From Paraburkholderia ultramafica (GTDB lineage: Bacteria > Pseudomonadota > Gammaproteobacteria > Burkholderiales > Burkholderiaceae): 47,769 nt of DNA. Both the position numbers and the translations under genes were made by a program. Shown here piece after piece: positions 18,004 to 26,634 of the stretch. Location: contig NZ_CADIKK010000046.1 in NCBI RefSeq assembly GCF_902859915.1, positions 1 through 47,769 of the forward strand, read 5' to 3'. Each line of letters starts with the position of its first letter. The stretch's first letter is position 1. Under the pieces are notes generated by a model. That model did no database searches. It had not been told where the DNA came from and saw nothing but the letters and a program-made list of their open reading frames with translations.

Positions 18004-18037
18004 AGCCCCGCGCGATCGCTGACGATCGGGCGGGGCT
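18004..18037 (+). terminator. Terminator after the S49 peptidase gene
   Basis: AGCCCCG plus CGATCG (18004-18018) pair with CGATCG plus CGGGGCT (18023-18037) around CTGA, followed by a T-rich stretch. It separates the plus-strand run from the convergent methyltransferase gene. Confidence 0.8.
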
Positions 18038-18071
18038 TGGTTGTTTTCGCTTCTACGCGTTCCGGCCGGCG

Positions 18072-18791
18072 TCAAACCGCCAGAATCAGGAAGATGGCTG
18101 GCCGCTTATGCAGATCGATTGCCGGCTTCTTTTTCCAGTCAGTCACGGTGCGGCTGGCAATGGTTTCCGTCGCCAGCGTCAGGTCGACTGCCACGCACAC
18201 GAGCGTGGACGGCGCGCACGTCGCCAGCAACGTGTCGAGCAACGCGCGATTCCGGTAGGGCGTCTCAATAAAAATCTGCGTTTGCTTCCCTTTGCGCGAC
18301 TGTTGTTCCAGATCGCGCAGGCGCTTCGCGCGTTCGGTGGCGTCGACCGGCAGATAGCCGTGGAACGCGAAGCTCTGGCCGTTGAGCCCCGAAGCCATCA
18401 GGGCCAGCAGAATCGAACTCGGCCCGACCAACGGCACGACCTTGACGCCGCGCTCATGCGCACGGCGCACCAGCAGCGCGCCCGGGTCCGCGACCGCGGG
18501 GCAGCCGGCTTCGGAGACAAGGCCCGCGTCGGTGCCGGCGAGCAGCGGCGCGAGCAGCTTGTCGATCTCGCCGGCCGGCGTATTGACGTTCAGTTCGCGG
18601 ATCTCGATTTCCTGGATCGGCCGTTCGGTGCCGACTTTCTTCAGGAACGCGCGCGTCGTTTTCGCGTTTTCGCCGATGTAATAGTGGAGCGCCGCCGCGC
18701 GGACGCGCACAGGCGCGGGCAGGACGGCGTCGAGCGCGTCGGTGTCGCCTTCGCCGAGTGTGTTCGGAATCAGATATAGCGTGCCGCTCAT
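18072..18791 (-). CDS. RsmI-like tetrapyrrole-methylase-fold methyltransferase
   Basis: The 239-aa SAM-dependent methyltransferase belongs to the same family as RsmI, which 2'-O-methylates C1402 of 16S rRNA. It keeps the family motifs SEAGCPAVADPGALLV and PLVGPSSILLAL and FIETPYRN. It is shorter than RsmI (about 280-290 aa) and its N-terminus MSGTLYLIPNTLGEG differs from the RsmI VATPIGNL. So it is better called an RsmI paralogue of unknown target. Its ATG abuts the maf stop (TAAATG), indicating coupling. Confidence 0.85.
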   Translation of the reverse strand: MSGTLYLIPNTLGEGDTDALDAVLPAPVRVRAAALHYYIGENAKTTRAFLKKVGTERPIQEIEIRELNVNTPAGEIDKLLAPLLAGTDAGLVSEAGCPAVADPGALLVRRAHERGVKVVPLVGPSSILLALMASGLNGQSFAFHGYLPVDATERAKRLRDLEQQSRKGKQTQIFIETPYRNRALLDTLLATCAPSTLVCVAVDLTLATETIASRTVTDWKKKPAIDLHKRPAIFLILAV

Positions 18792-19406
18792 TTATGCCCT
18801 CAAAAGTGGATAGCCGACTGCCAGCAACATGCGCGACAGTGCGATCAACGGCAGACCGACGAGGGCGGTGGGATCGTCGGAATGGATGGCTTCGAGCAGC
18901 GCGATGCCGAGCCCTTCGGATTTGGCGCTGCCCGCCACGTCGTATGGCGTTTCGGCTAGCAGGTAGGCCTCAAGCGCGGCATCCGGCAGGTGGCGAAATT
19001 GCACGCGGGTAATCACGTCGGCGGTTTGCGCCGCGCCCGAGCCGCTGTCGAACAGACACAGCGCACTATGAAATAGCACTTCGCGGCCGCGCATCGCCTG
19101 CAATTGGGTGAGCGCTTTTTCGTGCGAGCCCGGTTTGCCGATTTGCAGGCCGTCGTAGGTGGCGACCTGGTCGGAGCCGATTATGAGCGCGGCGTCGGCG
19201 GCGCCGAGCCCGCTCGCTACGGCGCGCGCTTTGGCTTCGGCGAGCCGCAATGCGGTGACTTCGGGTGTTTCGCCGGCAAGCGGCGTTTCGTCGATGGCGG
19301 GCACGACGACATCGAACGGAACGCGCAGGCGTTCGAGCAGCTCGCGCCGATACGGCGAGCTCGACGCCAGAATCAGGCGTGGCGGGCGATTGGGGGAATC
19401 AGGCAT
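18792..19406 (-). CDS. Maf-family nucleotide pyrophosphatase (YceF type)
   Basis: This house-cleaning enzyme hydrolyses modified or non-canonical NTPs; the YceF branch prefers 7-methyl-GTP. The 204-aa protein has the Maf signature LASSSPYRRELLERL, the catalytic Asp region IIGSDQVA and GKPGSHEKAL. The SSSPYRRE variant of the first motif is of YceF rather than dTTPase type. I use the ATG at 19406; a TTG two codons upstream is possible. In E. coli yceF also lies by yceD, rpmF and plsX, and here it is divergent from yceD. Confidence 0.9.
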   Translation of the reverse strand: MPDSPNRPPRLILASSSPYRRELLERLRVPFDVVVPAIDETPLAGETPEVTALRLAEAKARAVASGLGAADAALIIGSDQVATYDGLQIGKPGSHEKALTQLQAMRGREVLFHSALCLFDSGSGAAQTADVITRVQFRHLPDAALEAYLLAETPYDVAGSAKSEGLGIALLEAIHSDDPTALVGLPLIALSRMLLAVGYPLLRA

Positions 19407-19477
19407 GGTCAACCAACGGCTAGAGAGGCGAGGCGTACGGGGTTGCGCGGAGCTTCCGCGCGTACGGGCTTAAGTGT

Positions 19478-19506
19478 TTGACTCGAAAAGACAAAACGGA
19501 TATGAT
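19478..19506 (+). promoter_or_regulatory. Sigma-70 promoter of the yceD-rpmF-plsX-fab operon
   Basis: TTGACT (19478-19483) and TATGAT (19501-19506) are 17 bp apart, five of six matches in each box. Start of transcription would be near 19513, giving a leader of about 150 nt before yceD. Confidence 0.75.
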
Positions 19507-19665
19507 TTTGGGCTTTTCATCGGTATGCTTGCGCTAGGCGAGTCTCGGTGCGTTCGGTTGAATTCAATCTGAACACCACGCCGTGGGGCTTCGCGGGCTG
19601 TCTCGCAAACCGGTTTAACTTCGCGGTTTACCTCCGGCGAAATCCTCGCCGACGCAGGAGCGCAC

Positions 19666-20310
19666 ATGACTCAACATCCTGGCAACCCTGCAGGTCTGTC
19701 CGACCCGCATGAGCTCGATCTGTTCGAATTTGCGCGGAGTGCGCGCCAGGCCGCGGGTGTCGTGCGCGTCTCGCAACTGCCGCGCATGTTAAACGAAGTC
19801 CCGGCAGAAGCGCCAGACCGCGATACCGCGTTCACCTGGCAAGCTGAAGGGGCGACGCAGCCGGAATTGCAGGATGACGGCACCGAGGGTCCTCAGCCTT
19901 ATTTGAGGATGGCGATTCACGGTGCCGCATGGCTCGAATGTCAGCGGTGCATGACGCCGTATTCGCAGGCGTTCAACGTCGATGCAACTTACCGGATCGT
20001 CAACACTGAGGCGGAAGCCGAAGAGTTTCCGCTCGACGAGGATGAAGTCGAAGTGATCGTGGGCTCGCGCCAGTTCGATCTCGTCGACTTGATCGAAGAA
20101 GAGTTGCTGCTTTCCTTGCCGCTCGTGCCAAAACACGAGGTCTGTCCCGAGGTGCACGAGAGTCTCGTCTCTGGTGTGGCCGGTGCTGAAGGCGAGGGCG
20201 ACGAAGCCGCGCCGGACCAGGCTGACGAGGGCGGCGAGCCCGAGCGGCCCAATCCGTTCGCGGCGCTCGAAGGTCTCAAGCGCGGTGAGCCGGGCGACAA
20301 GAAGCGCTGA
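19666..20310 (+). CDS. yceD: YceD/DUF177 family protein
   Basis: This 214-aa member of the DUF177 family is needed for normal 23S rRNA levels in E. coli and plants. The core carries the conserved LECQRCMTPYSQAF and VDLIEEELLLSLPLVPKHEVCPE, with paired cysteines. The C-terminus is an acidic then basic linker ending in NPFAALEGLK. An AGGAG site lies 6 nt before the ATG. Its place before rpmF is the widely conserved order, tying ribosome supply to lipid synthesis. Confidence 0.93.
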   Translation: MTQHPGNPAGLSDPHELDLFEFARSARQAAGVVRVSQLPRMLNEVPAEAPDRDTAFTWQAEGATQPELQDDGTEGPQPYLRMAIHGAAWLECQRCMTPYSQAFNVDATYRIVNTEAEAEEFPLDEDEVEVIVGSRQFDLVDLIEEELLLSLPLVPKHEVCPEVHESLVSGVAGAEGEGDEAAPDQADEGGEPERPNPFAALEGLKRGEPGDKKR

Positions 20311-20378
20311 ACAGTTGCATGGGAGCGCGATGCGGGCGCATTGGCCATTCGGTCAATGGCGGAGACCCGGTCGGGCTG

Positions 20379-20387
20379 TGTTAGAAT
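20379..20387 (+). promoter_or_regulatory. Possible extended -10 promoter of rpmF
   Basis: TG-T-TAGAAT (20379-20387) has the extended -10 form, 25 bp before the rpmF start. There is no good -35 at the right spacing, so it would be a secondary promoter feeding rpmF inside the operon. Confidence 0.4.
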
Positions 20388-20411
20388 TCGGAAAATTTTT
20401 AGGAGTTAGTC

Positions 20412-20591
20412 ATGGCAGTTCAACAAAACAAGAAGTCGCCGTCGAAGCGCGGCATGCACCGTTCGCACGATTTCCTGACGGCGGCGCCGCTGGCCGTGGA
20501 ACCGAGCACGGGCGAAGTGCATCTGCGTCACCACATTAGCCCGAACGGCTACTATCGCGGCAAGAAAGTCGTCAAGACGAAGAACGACTAA
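20412..20591 (+). CDS. rpmF: 50S ribosomal protein L32
   Basis: The short 59-aa protein begins MAVQQNKKSPSKRGMHRSHD, the canonical bL32 N-terminus, and ends GYYRGKKVVKTKND. An AGGAG ribosome site starts 11 nt before the ATG (20401-20405). It has none of the zinc-binding cysteines of some L32 forms, as in most proteobacteria. A strong terminator follows 76 bp after the stop, so part of the transcription probably ends there. Confidence 0.98.
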   Translation: MAVQQNKKSPSKRGMHRSHDFLTAAPLAVEPSTGEVHLRHHISPNGYYRGKKVVKTKND

Positions 20592-20667
20592 TCGTTTCAC
20601 TGCGTTGCGCCCTTGGCGTTTCGCGTGGCGATTGGCTCGCTTGACATTTTCCCGGCTCGGCAAAAAG

Positions 20668-20691
20668 GCGGCATTCAACTGCCGCTTTTTT
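20668..20691 (+). terminator. Terminator between rpmF and plsX
   Basis: GCGGCA (20668-20673) pairs with TGCCGC (20680-20685) around TTCAAC, followed by six T, with an A5 tract on the other side. It should set a high rpmF to plsX ratio by partial termination. Confidence 0.85.
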
Positions 20692-20762
20692 GTGTCGATC
20701 GCACTTGGCGCTTTAGCGCCTGCTGCGATCCCATGCAGGGCGCCTGAAATTCGTCGCACTCC

Positions 20763-21869
20763 ATGACAGTAAAGCTCACGATAGATTGCATGGGAGGCGA
20801 CCACGGTCCGTCCGTGACCGTTCCCGCTGCCGTCAACTTCGTTCGTTCGCATCCCGATGCGCAGTTGCTGCTCGTCGGCATTGAAAGTGCGATTCGTGCG
20901 CAGCTGAAGAAGTTGAAGGCTCAGGACCTGCCGGCGCTGACCGTTGTGCCCGCTTCCGAAATCGTCGCCATGGACGATCCGGTCGAGGTCGCGCTGCGCA
21001 AGAAAAAAGATTCGTCCATGCGCGTGGCGCTGAACCGCGTCAAGGAAGGCGACGCGCAAGCCTGCATTTCCGCCGGCAACACCGGCGCATTGATGGCGGT
21101 CTCGCGTTACGTGCTGAAGACGCTGTCGGGCATCGAACGCCCGGCGATCGCGTCCGCACTGCCGAATCCCAATGGCTACACGATGATGCTCGACCTGGGC
21201 GCCAACGTCGACTGCGAGCCGCAGCATCTGCTGCAGTTCGCCGAGATGGGGCACGCGCTCGTGTCGGCGCTCGAAGGCCGCGAGCGGCCCACCATCGGGC
21301 TGCTCAACATCGGCGAAGAAGTCATCAAGGGCAACGACACCATCAAACGTGCCGGTGAACTGCTGCGCGCGAGTACACTTAACTTTCACGGCAACGTCGA
21401 AGGTAACGACATCTTCAAGGGCACGGTCGACGTGATCGTCTGCGACGGTTTTGTCGGCAATGTCGCGCTGAAGACGTCGGAAGGTCTCGCGCAAATGTTG
21501 TCCAACATCATCAAGGAAGAGTTCGGCCGTTCATGGCTCACCAAGGTGATGGCGGTGCTTGCACTGCCGGTATTGATGCGTTTCAAGAAACGCGTCGATC
21601 ATCGGCAATACAATGGTGCCGCGCTGCTCGGTCTGCGTGGACTGGTGATCAAAAGCCACGGTTCCGCCGACGCCTACGGGTTTGAGTGGGCTATCAAACG
21701 CGGGTATGATGCCGTCAAAAACGGCGTGCTGGAGCGCCTTGCGCGAGCGATGGAAGAGAACGCAGGTTCTCTCGAACAGGCTGCGCGCGACGCTAGCGGT
21801 GCGGGTCACGCAAGCCCGATCGCAGGCCAGCCTGCCGAGCCCTACGCTGCGCAATCCTCGAAGGCATAA
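20763..21869 (+). CDS. plsX: Phosphate acyltransferase PlsX
   Basis: PlsX makes acyl-phosphate from acyl-ACP for phospholipid synthesis, acting peripherally at the membrane. The 368-aa protein has the family start KLTIDCMGGDHGP, the loop ISAGNTGALMAVS, and LLNIGEEVIKGNDTIK. The end is slightly longer than E. coli PlsX (356). Its TAA overlaps the fabH ATG by one base, so translation is coupled. Confidence 0.97.
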   Translation: MTVKLTIDCMGGDHGPSVTVPAAVNFVRSHPDAQLLLVGIESAIRAQLKKLKAQDLPALTVVPASEIVAMDDPVEVALRKKKDSSMRVALNRVKEGDAQACISAGNTGALMAVSRYVLKTLSGIERPAIASALPNPNGYTMMLDLGANVDCEPQHLLQFAEMGHALVSALEGRERPTIGLLNIGEEVIKGNDTIKRAGELLRASTLNFHGNVEGNDIFKGTVDVIVCDGFVGNVALKTSEGLAQMLSNIIKEEFGRSWLTKVMAVLALPVLMRFKKRVDHRQYNGAALLGLRGLVIKSHGSADAYGFEWAIKRGYDAVKNGVLERLARAMEENAGSLEQAARDASGAGHASPIAGQPAEPYAAQSSKA

Positions 21870-22858
21870 TGGCTCAATCCACAATTTATTCCCGCGTGCT
21901 GGGTACCGGCAGCTATCTGCCGCCTAACCGCGTCACCAATCAGGATCTGGCTGAACGTCTCGCCAGCCAGGGCGTCGAGACGAGCGACGAATGGATCGTT
22001 GCCCGCACGGGCATCCATGCGCGTCACTTCGCCGAACCTGATGTCACGACCAGCGATCTGTCCTTGATCGCGGCGCAGCGCGCGATCGAAGCAGCAGATG
22101 TCGATCCGCAATCCATCGACCTGATCATCGTCGCGACCTCCACGCCGGACTTCGTGTTTCCGAGCACGGCGTGCCTGTTGCAGAACAAGCTCGGCATCAA
22201 GAACCACGGCGCCGCGTTCGACGTGCAGGCCGTCTGTTCCGGCTTCGCATATGCAGTCGCGACGGCGGACAGCTTCATTCGCAGCGGTCAGCATCGCACG
22301 GCGCTCGTGATCGGTGCGGAAACCTTCTCGCGCATTCTCGATTTCAAAGACCGCACCACCTGCGTGCTGTTCGGCGACGGCGCGGGCGCGGTGATCCTGC
22401 AGGCGTCCGAACAACCGGGCGTGCTCGCCAGCGCATTGCACGCGGACGGCAGCCATTCGAACATTCTCTGCACGCCGGGCAACGTGAACGGCGGTGTGGT
22501 GGCCGGCAGCGCGTTCCTGCATATGGACGGGCAGGCAGTGTTCAAGCTCGCCGTCAATGTGCTCGAAAAGGTCGCGGTCGAGGCGCTCGAGAAAGCCAAT
22601 CTGAAGGCTGGGCAGATCGACTGGCTGATTCCGCATCAGGCCAATATCCGCATCATGCAAAGCACCTGCCGCAAGCTCGGCTTGCCGCAGGAGCGCATGG
22701 TCGTCACGGTGGGCGAGCACGGCAATACGTCGGCAGCGTCCATTCCGCTCGCATTCGACGTCGCGGTGCGCGACGGCCGCATCAAGCGCGGGCAGAACGT
22801 GCTGATCGAAGGCGTCGGCGGCGGCTTCACATGGGGCGCGTCGGTTATCCGCTTCTGA
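21869..22858 (+). CDS. fabH: Beta-ketoacyl-ACP synthase III FabH
   Basis: FabH starts fatty-acid synthesis by condensing acetyl-CoA with malonyl-ACP. The 329-aa protein shows the Cys-His-Asn triad: Cys123 in DVQAVCSGF, His in LIPHQANIRIM and Asn in GEHGNTSAAS. It closes with GGGFTWGASVIRF, the usual C-terminus. It follows plsX directly and lies 103 bp before fabD. Confidence 0.97.
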   Translation: MAQSTIYSRVLGTGSYLPPNRVTNQDLAERLASQGVETSDEWIVARTGIHARHFAEPDVTTSDLSLIAAQRAIEAADVDPQSIDLIIVATSTPDFVFPSTACLLQNKLGIKNHGAAFDVQAVCSGFAYAVATADSFIRSGQHRTALVIGAETFSRILDFKDRTTCVLFGDGAGAVILQASEQPGVLASALHADGSHSNILCTPGNVNGGVVAGSAFLHMDGQAVFKLAVNVLEKVAVEALEKANLKAGQIDWLIPHQANIRIMQSTCRKLGLPQERMVVTVGEHGNTSAASIPLAFDVAVRDGRIKRGQNVLIEGVGGGFTWGASVIRF

Positions 22859-22961
22859 TAGCGGCGGCGCATCGAGGGGCGCTGTTCGCGGCGCCCGCGC
22901 GCTGGCGTGAGGTCGACGCCGCGCGCCGCCCGCATCTGATTAAATCGAATTTGGGGACGAT

Positions 22962-23897
22962 ATGAAATTTGCGTTCGTTTTTCCTGGGCAGGGCTCGCAG
23001 ACGGTCGGCATGCTCAACGCATTCGCCGAACACGCAATCGTGCGCGAGACGGTTCAGGAAGCGTCCGACGCGCTCAATCAGGACCTCGGCAAGCTGATCG
23101 CCGAAGGCCCCGCCGAAGATCTGAACCTCACCACCAATACCCAGCCCGTTATGCTGACCGCGGCCTATGCGATCTATCGCGCGTGGCAGCAGGTTGGCGG
23201 CCCGGCGCCGGCGATCGTCGCGGGCCATAGCCTGGGCGAATACACCGCGCTGGTCGCGGCCGGCGCGATCGCGTTCCGCGATGCCGTGCCGCTCGTGCGG
23301 TTTCGCGCGCAAGCGATGCAAACGGCTGTGCCGGTCGGCGAAGGCGCCATGGCCGCGATTCTCGGCCTCGACGACGACACGGTGCGCGCGGTGTGCGCGG
23401 AAGCGTCGGTGGCGGGTGTCGTCGAAGCGGTGAATTTCAATGCGCCGGCGCAAGTCGTGATCGCGGGTCATAGGGCCGCGGTCGAAAAGGCTTGCGAAGT
23501 CGCCAAGGCAAAGGGCGCCAAGCGCGCGTTGCCGCTGCCGGTGTCGGCGCCGTTCCATTCGTCGCTGCTCAAGCCGGCGTCCGATCAGTTGCGCGAGTAT
23601 CTGGCGAGCGTCAACGTGCAAGTGCCGGCGATTTCCGTCATCAACAACGTCGACGTCGCCGTGGTCAACGAACCGGCTGGGATCAAGGACGCGCTGGTGC
23701 GCCAGGCGGCCGGCGCGGTGCGCTGGGTCGAAAGCGTTCAGGCGATGGCGGCTCAAGGCGTCACGCACGTGATCGAATGCGGTCCGGGCAAGGTCCTTGC
23801 GGGTTTGACCAGGCGTATCGACGGCAATCTGGCGGGCGCGTCGGTGTTCGACCCGGCGTCGCTCGAAGAAACGCTGAAGCTCGTGACGGCAGGTTGA
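22962..23897 (+). CDS. fabD: Malonyl-CoA:ACP transacylase FabD
   Basis: FabD loads malonate on ACP. The 311-aa protein begins KFAFVFPGQGSQ and carries the nucleophile Ser90 in AGHSLGEYTAL, with the substrate-binding Arg in FRAQAMQ and the catalytic His in PFHSSLL. A GGGGA site precedes the ATG. A gap of 125 bp with several GCATC words separates it from fabG. Confidence 0.97.
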   Translation: MKFAFVFPGQGSQTVGMLNAFAEHAIVRETVQEASDALNQDLGKLIAEGPAEDLNLTTNTQPVMLTAAYAIYRAWQQVGGPAPAIVAGHSLGEYTALVAAGAIAFRDAVPLVRFRAQAMQTAVPVGEGAMAAILGLDDDTVRAVCAEASVAGVVEAVNFNAPAQVVIAGHRAAVEKACEVAKAKGAKRALPLPVSAPFHSSLLKPASDQLREYLASVNVQVPAISVINNVDVAVVNEPAGIKDALVRQAAGAVRWVESVQAMAAQGVTHVIECGPGKVLAGLTRRIDGNLAGASVFDPASLEETLKLVTAG

Positions 23898-24022
23898 AGG
23901 CCGCGTCTCGTAGGCGCCGGAAGACCTGCGCTTAATAGACGCATCCAGCCGGACGCATCAAGCCGCATCACGCATCGGCATCAGGAATCAATCAGCCCTC
24001 CGAACGGGCATCCGGACGACAG

Positions 24023-24769
24023 ATGGAAAAGACACTCGACAAGCAGATCGCAATCGTGACGGGCGCCTCGCGCGGCATTGGCCGTGCGATCGCATTGGAA
24101 CTGGCGCGCCAGGGCGCGACGGTGATCGGCACGGCGACCAGCGAAAGCGGCGCCACGGCGATCACCGAAGCGTTTAATGCGGCCGGCGTGAACGGCCGCG
24201 GCGCGGTGCTCAACGTGAACGACGCAGCCGCGGCGGAAGCGCTGATCGACGGTACGGTGAAGGAATTCGGCGCGCTGCACGTGCTGGTGAACAACGCCGG
24301 CATCACGCAGGATCAGCTCGCCATGCGCATGAAGGACGACGACTGGGACGCGGTGATCGACACCAACCTCAAGTCGGTGTTCCGACTGTCGCGCGCGGTG
24401 CTGCGCCCGATGATGAAAGCGAAGGGCGGCCGCATCATCAACATCACCTCGGTGGTCGGCTCGTCCGGCAACCCGGGGCAGATCAACTACGCGGCCGCTA
24501 AAGCGGGCGTCGCGGGCATGACGCGCTCGCTCGCACGCGAGATCGGCAGCCGCAACATCACCGTGAATTGCGTCGCGCCGGGCTTCATCGATACCGACAT
24601 GACCAAAGGCTTGCCGGAAGAGCAGCAGACCGCATTGAAGACGCAGATTCCGCTGGGCCGTCTCGGCAGCCCGGAAGATATCGCGCATGCCGTCGCGTTC
24701 CTGGCGTCGCCGCAAGCGGGCTATATCACTGGCACGACACTGCATGTGAACGGCGGAATGTACATGTAG
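24023..24769 (+). CDS. fabG: 3-oxoacyl-ACP reductase FabG
   Basis: FabG is the NADPH-dependent first reduction step of the elongation cycle. The 248-aa short-chain dehydrogenase has the cofactor motif TGASRGIGRAIA, the NNAG motif LVNNAGITQD and the catalytic Ser (ITSVVGSSGN) with Tyr-x3-Lys (INYAAAKAG). It ends ITGTTLHVNGGMYM, typical of FabG. It sits between fabD and acpP as expected. Confidence 0.97.
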   Translation: MEKTLDKQIAIVTGASRGIGRAIALELARQGATVIGTATSESGATAITEAFNAAGVNGRGAVLNVNDAAAAEALIDGTVKEFGALHVLVNNAGITQDQLAMRMKDDDWDAVIDTNLKSVFRLSRAVLRPMMKAKGGRIINITSVVGSSGNPGQINYAAAKAGVAGMTRSLAREIGSRNITVNCVAPGFIDTDMTKGLPEEQQTALKTQIPLGRLGSPEDIAHAVAFLASPQAGYITGTTLHVNGGMYM

Positions 24770-24870
24770 TAACCAAATTCGGTTACTATCCGCGCCTTGA
24801 TGCGTTTGCAAAAGCGTAAGGCGCATGCCTTGACATGAACCCGATGCGCTGCTTTTTGCCGGGTCAAACC

Positions 24871-24879
24871 TGATAAAAT
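24871..24879 (+). promoter_or_regulatory. Possible extended -10 promoter of acpP
   Basis: TG-A-TAAAAT at 24871-24879 matches an extended -10, 43 bp before the acpP ATG; the -35 region is poor. A dedicated acpP promoter is expected as ACP is needed in large amounts. Confidence 0.5.
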
Positions 24880-24922
24880 GCGCGCACCTGTATTTTTGAA
24901 CTTCTTTTCCCTTGGAGGGGTA

Positions 24923-25162
24923 ATGGACAATATCGAACAGCGCGTCAAGAAGATCGTCGCAGAACAACTGGGAGTTGCAGAAGCTGAAATCAAGAACGAA
25001 GCTTCGTTCGTGAACGACCTCGGCGCCGACTCGCTCGACACCGTTGAGCTCGTGATGGCCCTCGAAGACGAATTCGGCATGGAAATTCCGGATGAAGAAG
25101 CCGAGAAGATCACCACCGTTCAGCAAGCGATCGACTACGCTCGCGCGAACGTCAAGGCCTAA
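24923..25162 (+). CDS. acpP: Acyl carrier protein AcpP
   Basis: The 79-aa acidic carrier holds growing acyl chains on a 4'-phosphopantetheine arm attached to Ser37 in [12 protein letters not shown]. The sequence matches proteobacterial AcpP throughout. A strong GGAGGGG ribosome site ends 2 nt before the ATG; an in-frame upstream ATG at 24878 has no such site. The arm is added by AcpS, encoded at 38323. Structured RNA lies downstream, before fabF. Confidence 0.98.
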
Positions 25163-25203
25163 AGTCATTCGCGCCTGCGTTTCTGCGTTGGCGGCGTATG
25201 ACG

Positions 25204-25247
25204 CCCTGCCGTGTCGGTTGCCGACGCCAGCAGGGTTGGCGCTTTTT
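25204..25247 (+). terminator. Attenuator-like hairpins after acpP
   Basis: A nested stem pairs CCCTGC (25204-25209) with GCAGGG (25230-25235), with GTCGG/CCGAC (25213-25225) inside. An alternative, overlapping hairpin CGCCA (25225-25229) with TGGCG (25237-25241) is followed by CTTTTT (25242-25247) and would end transcription. The two cannot form together. Confidence 0.55.
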
Positions 25248-25305
25248 GCCGTGCAGGAGCCAGCGATGTTGACAGCGCAACTTTTCGCGCGATTGCCGAC
25301 TTAAC

Positions 25306-25357
25306 AGCCACAGGGCACACAGGGCAGATTCCTGTGGCCGCTGTGGCTTTTGCTTTT
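25306..25357 (+). terminator. Second hairpin before fabF
   Basis: AGCCACAG (25306-25313) can pair with CTGTGGCT (25341-25348), followed by the T-rich TTTTGCTTTTG; the same arm can also pair as GCCACAGG (25307-25314) with CCTGTGGC (25331-25338). The fabF start lies 33 nt further on. It is either a partial terminator or a structured leader. Confidence 0.5.
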
Positions 25358-25381
25358 GTCATCTATGAAAAAGGGGTTACC

Positions 25382-26620
25382 GTGAGCCGCCGTCGTGTTG
25401 TTGTTACAGGCCTGGGGCTGATTTCGCCTGTTGGCAATAATGTTGCCGACGGCTGGGCCAATCTGGTCGCCGGCAAGTCAGGTATTGCCGATATCACGAA
25501 GTTCGATGCGTCGAACTTTTCGACTCGTTTCGCCGGCGAGGTGAAGGGCTTCAATATCGAGGACTACATCCCCGGTAAGGAAGCGCGCCATATGGATACG
25601 TTCATCCATTACGGCGTGGCTGCGGGCATCCAGGCGATGCAGGACAGCGGCCTCGAAGTCACCGACGAGAATTCGGAGCGCATCGGCGTGGTGGTCGGTT
25701 CGGGCATCGGCGGCCTGCCGATGATCGAAGTGACGCAAACCGAGCTGCTCAATCGCGGCCCGCGCCGTATTTCGCCGTTCTTCGTGCCGGCGTCGATCAT
25801 CAACATGATCTCCGGCCATCTGTCGATCAAGTTCGGCATCAAGGGTCCGAATCTCGCGATCGTCACTGCATGTACCACGGGTCTGCACTGCATCGGCGAG
25901 GCTTCGCGCCTGATCGAATACGGCGACGCCGACGTGATGATCGCGGGCGGTGCGGAATCCACCGTGTCGCCGCTCGGTATCGGCGGCTTTGCGGCGGCGC
26001 GCGCGCTGTCGCAGCGCAATGACGACCCGGCCACCGCGAGCCGTCCGTGGGACAAGGATCGCGACGGTTTCGTGCTGGGCGAAGGCGCGGGCGTGATGGT
26101 GCTCGAAGAGTACGAACACGCGAAGGCGCGCGGCGCGAAGATTTACGCCGAAGTCGGCGGCTATGGGATGAGTGGCGACGCCTATCACATGACCGCGCCA
26201 CTGGAAGACGGCGACGGCGCACGCCGCTGCATGCTGGCCGCGATGAAGAATGCGGGCATCAATTCAGATCAGGTGAATTACCTGAACGCGCACGGCACGT
26301 CCACGCCGCTCGGCGACCTGGCTGAGACCACCGGCATCAAGCGCGCCTTCGGCGATCACGCCAAAGACATGGTCGTGAACTCGACCAAGTCGATGACGGG
26401 GCACCTGTTGGGCGGCGCCGGCGGTCTGGAGTCGGTGTTCACCGTGCTGGCCGTGCATCATCAGGTGTCGCCGCCGACCATCAACATCTTCAATCAGGAT
26501 CCGGCCTGCGATCTCGACTACTGTGCGAACACCGCGCGGGAGATGAAGATCGACGTCGCGCTGAAGAACTCGTTCGGCTTCGGCGGCACGAACGGCACGC
26601 TGGTCTTCAAGCGCGCCTGA
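25382..26620 (+). CDS. fabF: Beta-ketoacyl-ACP synthase II FabF
   Basis: FabF condenses malonyl-ACP with long acyl-ACP, including the elongation of palmitoleoyl chains. The 412-aa protein has the nucleophile Cys164 in VTACTTGLHC and the two His of KAS enzymes in LNAHGTSTPLGD and STKSMTGHLLGGAGG. I place the start at GTG 25382 (SRRRVVVTGLG), which has an AAGGGG site and gives the family length; an upstream in-frame start at 25211 would add 57 unrelated residues. Confidence 0.96.
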   Translation: MSRRRVVVTGLGLISPVGNNVADGWANLVAGKSGIADITKFDASNFSTRFAGEVKGFNIEDYIPGKEARHMDTFIHYGVAAGIQAMQDSGLEVTDENSERIGVVVGSGIGGLPMIEVTQTELLNRGPRRISPFFVPASIINMISGHLSIKFGIKGPNLAIVTACTTGLHCIGEASRLIEYGDADVMIAGGAESTVSPLGIGGFAAARALSQRNDDPATASRPWDKDRDGFVLGEGAGVMVLEEYEHAKARGAKIYAEVGGYGMSGDAYHMTAPLEDGDGARRCMLAAMKNAGINSDQVNYLNAHGTSTPLGDLAETTGIKRAFGDHAKDMVVNSTKSMTGHLLGGAGGLESVFTVLAVHHQVSPPTINIFNQDPACDLDYCANTAREMKIDVALKNSFGFGGTNGTLVFKRA

Positions 26621-26634
26621 TCGCCTGAAAGCGG

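Noticed and set aside
19513..19665. Riboswitch in the leader of yceD
   Set aside because: Small stems are possible, but I see no known riboswitch core; the leader length alone is not enough.
20641..20646. TTGACA after rpmF as a plsX promoter
   Set aside because: The place for the -10 falls in the stem of the rpmF terminator and has no TATAAT-like sequence.
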